Shown: positions 61,777 to 64,000 of the stretch, piece by piece | Numbering within the stretch: position 1 is the first letter of the stretch | How the letters are laid out: every line of letters begins with the position of its first letter | Source: Maricaulis sp048270095 | GTDB lineage: Bacteria; Pseudomonadota; Alphaproteobacteria; Caulobacterales; Maricaulaceae | NCBI RefSeq assembly: GCF_048270095.1 | Contig: NZ_JBLWTL010000003.1 | Coordinates: forward strand, 140,382 to 204,381 | DNA: 64,000 nucleotides | Direction: 5' to 3' | Position numbers and translations under genes: made by a program | Notes under the pieces: model-generated | Database searches by the model: none | What the model was told of the DNA's origin: nothing | The model's input: only the letters and a program-made list of their open reading frames with translations

Positions 61777-61895
61777 GGTGAACTCCAGGGGTTGGGGCAG
61801 AGATATCCTACCGCATAAATGCGCCCTGCCGGACAATATGCAAGGGCGCGCGGCCAATCAGGCGGCTCGCTCACCAGAAGGTGAACGCACGCAGC

Positions 61896-63704
61896 CTAGT
61901 TATCATCCATCTTCAGGGCCGCGATGAAGGCTTCCTGCGGGATATCGACCTTGCCGAACTGGCGCATTTTCTTCTTGCCGGCCTTTTGCTTGTCCAGAAG
62001 CTTGCGCTTGCGCGAGGCGTCGCCGCCATAGCATTTCGCGGTCACGTCCTTGCGCATCGCCGACAGGGTTTCGCGGGCGACGATACGGCCACCGATCGCG
62101 GCCTGGATCGGGATCTTGAACATGTGGCGCGGGATCAGGTCCTTGAGCTTTTCGCACATGGCACGGCCGCGCTGTTCGGCCCGGCCGCGATGGACCACCA
62201 TGGAGAGCGCATCGACCGGCTCGTCATTGACGAGGATCGACATGCGCACGAGATCGCCCTCGCGATCATCGACCCAGTGATAATCGAAGCTGGCATAGCC
62301 CTTGGAAATGGACTTCAGCCGGTCATAGAAATCGAACACGACTTCATTGAGCGGCAATTCATAGACCAGCATGGCACGGCTGCCGGCATAGGTCAGCTCG
62401 AGCTGATTGCCGCGGCGATCCTGGCACAGCTTCAGCACGCTGCCGAGATAGTCGTCGGGCACCAGGATGGTCGCCTTGATCCAGGGCTCGGCAATCGACT
62501 TGATCTTCATCACATCGGGCATGTCGGCCGGATTGTGCAGGTCGATCTGGCTGCCATCGGTCATGTCGATCTTGTAGACCACGGACGGCGCCGTGGTGAT
62601 CAGCTCGATATTGTATTCGCGTTCAAGGCGCTCGCGGATCACCTCGAGGTGAAGCAGGCCGAGGAAACCACAACGGAAACCGAAACCGAGCGCCGCCGAT
62701 GTCTCCATCTCGAAGGAGAAGCTGGCATCATTGAGGGCCAGGCGTTCGATCGCCTCGCGCAAATCCTCGAACTCGGCGCTGTCGACCGGGAAGAGACCGC
62801 AGAACACCACCGGCTGGGCCGGTTTGAAGCCCTTCAGCGCCTGCTCGCACGGACGGCGGTCATCGGTGATGGTGTCGCCGACACGGGCATCACGCACCTG
62901 TTTGATCGAAGCGTTGAGATAGCCCAGCTCACCGGGGCCAAGGCTGTCGATCGCTTCTTTCTTGGGCCGGAAAACGCCGACACCATCGACCGGATAGGCA
63001 CCGCCCGAACGCATCAGACGGACCTTCATACCCTTCTTCAGCGTGCCTTCGACGATGCGCACCAGGCAGATGACGCCGAGATAGGCATCATACCAGCTAT
63101 CGACCAGCATCGCCTTGAGTGGCGCGTCCGGGTCGCCATGCACCGGCGGCGGCAGGCGCTTGACCACGGCTTCCAGCACATCCTCGATGCCGAAGCCCGT
63201 CTTGGCGGAAATCTCGACGGCTTCCGAGGCGTCGATCCCGATCACATCCTCGATCTGCGCCTTGACGCGCGGCACATCGGCGGCGGGCAGATCGATCTTG
63301 TTGAGCACGGGCACGATTTCATGATCGACCTCGATCGCCTGATAGACATTCGCCAGCGTCTGCGCCTCGACGCCCTGGGAGGCGTCAACCACAAGCAATG
63401 AGCCCTCGCAGGCGGCCAGCGAGCGATTGACCTCATAGGCGAAATCGACATGGCCCGGGGTGTCGATCAGGTTGAGAATATAGGTCTTGCCATCGCGTGC
63501 CGGATAGTCGAGGCGCACGGTCTGGGCCTTGATGGTAATGCCCCGCTCGCGCTCGAGCTCCATATTGTCGAGCACCTGCTCCTTCATCTCACGATTGGTC
63601 AGCCCGCCCGTAAACTGGATCAGGCGGTCGGCCAGGGTGGATTTACCGTGGTCGATATGGGCCACGATGGAGAAATTGCGGATTAGGGATTGATCTTTGC
63701 TCAT
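61896..63704 (-). CDS. lepA: Elongation factor 4 (back-translocating GTPase)
   Basis: A 602-residue translational GTPase, typical length. G1 HIDHGKSTL, G2 RGITIKAQT, G3 DTPGHVDF and G4 NKIDLPAA are all in order. EF-G-like domains follow, then the LepA-specific C-terminal domain ending GEASRKRKLLDKQKAGKKKMR…. Monocistronic as far as visible. Confidence 0.98.
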   Translation of the reverse strand: MSKDQSLIRNFSIVAHIDHGKSTLADRLIQFTGGLTNREMKEQVLDNMELERERGITIKAQTVRLDYPARDGKTYILNLIDTPGHVDFAYEVNRSLAACEGSLLVVDASQGVEAQTLANVYQAIEVDHEIVPVLNKIDLPAADVPRVKAQIEDVIGIDASEAVEISAKTGFGIEDVLEAVVKRLPPPVHGDPDAPLKAMLVDSWYDAYLGVICLVRIVEGTLKKGMKVRLMRSGGAYPVDGVGVFRPKKEAIDSLGPGELGYLNASIKQVRDARVGDTITDDRRPCEQALKGFKPAQPVVFCGLFPVDSAEFEDLREAIERLALNDASFSFEMETSAALGFGFRCGFLGLLHLEVIRERLEREYNIELITTAPSVVYKIDMTDGSQIDLHNPADMPDVMKIKSIAEPWIKATILVPDDYLGSVLKLCQDRRGNQLELTYAGSRAMLVYELPLNEVVFDFYDRLKSISKGYASFDYHWVDDREGDLVRMSILVNDEPVDALSMVVHRGRAEQRGRAMCEKLKDLIPRHMFKIPIQAAIGGRIVARETLSAMRKDVTAKCYGGDASRKRKLLDKQKAGKKKMRQFGKVDIPQEAFIAALKMDDN

Positions 63705-64000
63705 GGGCGGGGAGGTAGCATTGCCGCGCGATCAGGCCAAGCGGGATGGGCTGTTTGCTTTATGCGCGCCGGAAAATCTCCACGCGGCTTGCCGCTGGAG
63801 GGATGGGAGGGTGTGGGACGCCGGCGAATGCCGTTAAGCGCTATGGTTAGTGAGTGTGACATCCGAGACGTCCCACACGTGCAGTTTTCCCGTTGCCTCT
63901 CGGCCCCGTTTCCAATCCAATCAGGTATTCGGGTCGGGCGTGTAGTGCCGTCAGACCTGAAAGGACGCCCTGCCAGTGCGCGGGATGTCACCCCTCTGCC
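63705..64000. other. Intergenic with 10-bp inverted repeat
   Basis: No gene is supported in the last 296 bases; one short ORF lacks support. GTGTGGGACG at 63811-63820 is exactly complementary to CGTCCCACAC at 63869-63878, with 48 bases between. The flanks (CGGCGAATGCC and CTCGGATGTC on the opposite strand) extend the symmetry imperfectly. Confidence 0.5.

Noticed and set aside
61881..63401. 506-codon frame opposite lepA
   Set aside because: Antisense of a highly conserved gene; composition artefact.
63701..63991. 96-codon minus-strand frame at the window end
   Set aside because: Overlaps the lepA start and lacks any family signal; it also crosses the inverted repeat.
1..64000. CRISPR array, prophage or rRNA operon
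   Set aside because: No regularly spaced direct repeats, phage structural genes or rRNA sequence were seen.

Overview
The window looks like a chromosome segment of an aerobic to facultatively denitrifying marine alphaproteobacterium, most like the Maricaulaceae/Hyphomonadaceae (Caulobacterales side). This rests on high GC coding sequence, many TonB receptors, a Caulobacter-like type II secretion (T2SS) operon with Pho-box-like promoters, a Nar-type nitrate reductase island and the overall gene families. The exact genus is inference.

Layout. 1-2215: an acidic repeat-containing protein of unknown function and galE. 2221-17334: nitrate respiration island. Reading leftward it runs narK1, narK2, narG, narH, narJ, narI, a parvulin-type PPIase and an outer-membrane porin. 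Divergent from it are a CRP/FNR-family regulator and mobA, and beyond them nnrS and a marR gene. FNR-type boxes lie at 14203-14216 and 16712-16725. 17657-23922: a TonB receptor, a TPR-sulfotransferase and a BCCT transporter on one strand. 23985-24899: remains of IS6-like elements, including a transposase killed by two in-frame stops. 24968-30646: a giant Ig-like-repeat autotransporter, divergent from a GPH-type sugar symporter. 32387-34854: a hybrid histidine kinase convergent with a NarL-type response regulator. 34855-35503 is scrap DNA with a transposase fragment, followed by an ArsR regulator.

35917-47336 is one tightly overlapping T2SS operon, gspC-D-E-F-G-H-I-J-K-L-M-N, followed by a small putative lipoprotein that may be a pilotin. 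47594-53198 holds a large surface-type lipoprotein made of two tandem copies of a roughly 420-residue domain, followed by a TonB receptor. Both the gspC promoter and the lipoprotein promoter carry 11-bp-periodic TGTC/GTCA repeats ending four bases before a -10-like hexamer. This suggests that T2SS, lipoprotein and receptor form one phosphate-starvation system.

53616-56026 is an intact-looking IS1595-family element, with 24-bp terminal inverted repeats (21/24), a perfect 8-bp target duplication (AGTGGTTT) and three passenger genes. 56269-63704 is housekeeping: a UrcA-like protein, a lipoprotein, tRNA-Ser(GGA), msrA, serB convergent with serA, a DUF4287 protein, an exported peroxiredoxin and lepA. 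The last 300 bases have no supported gene but contain a 10-bp inverted repeat.
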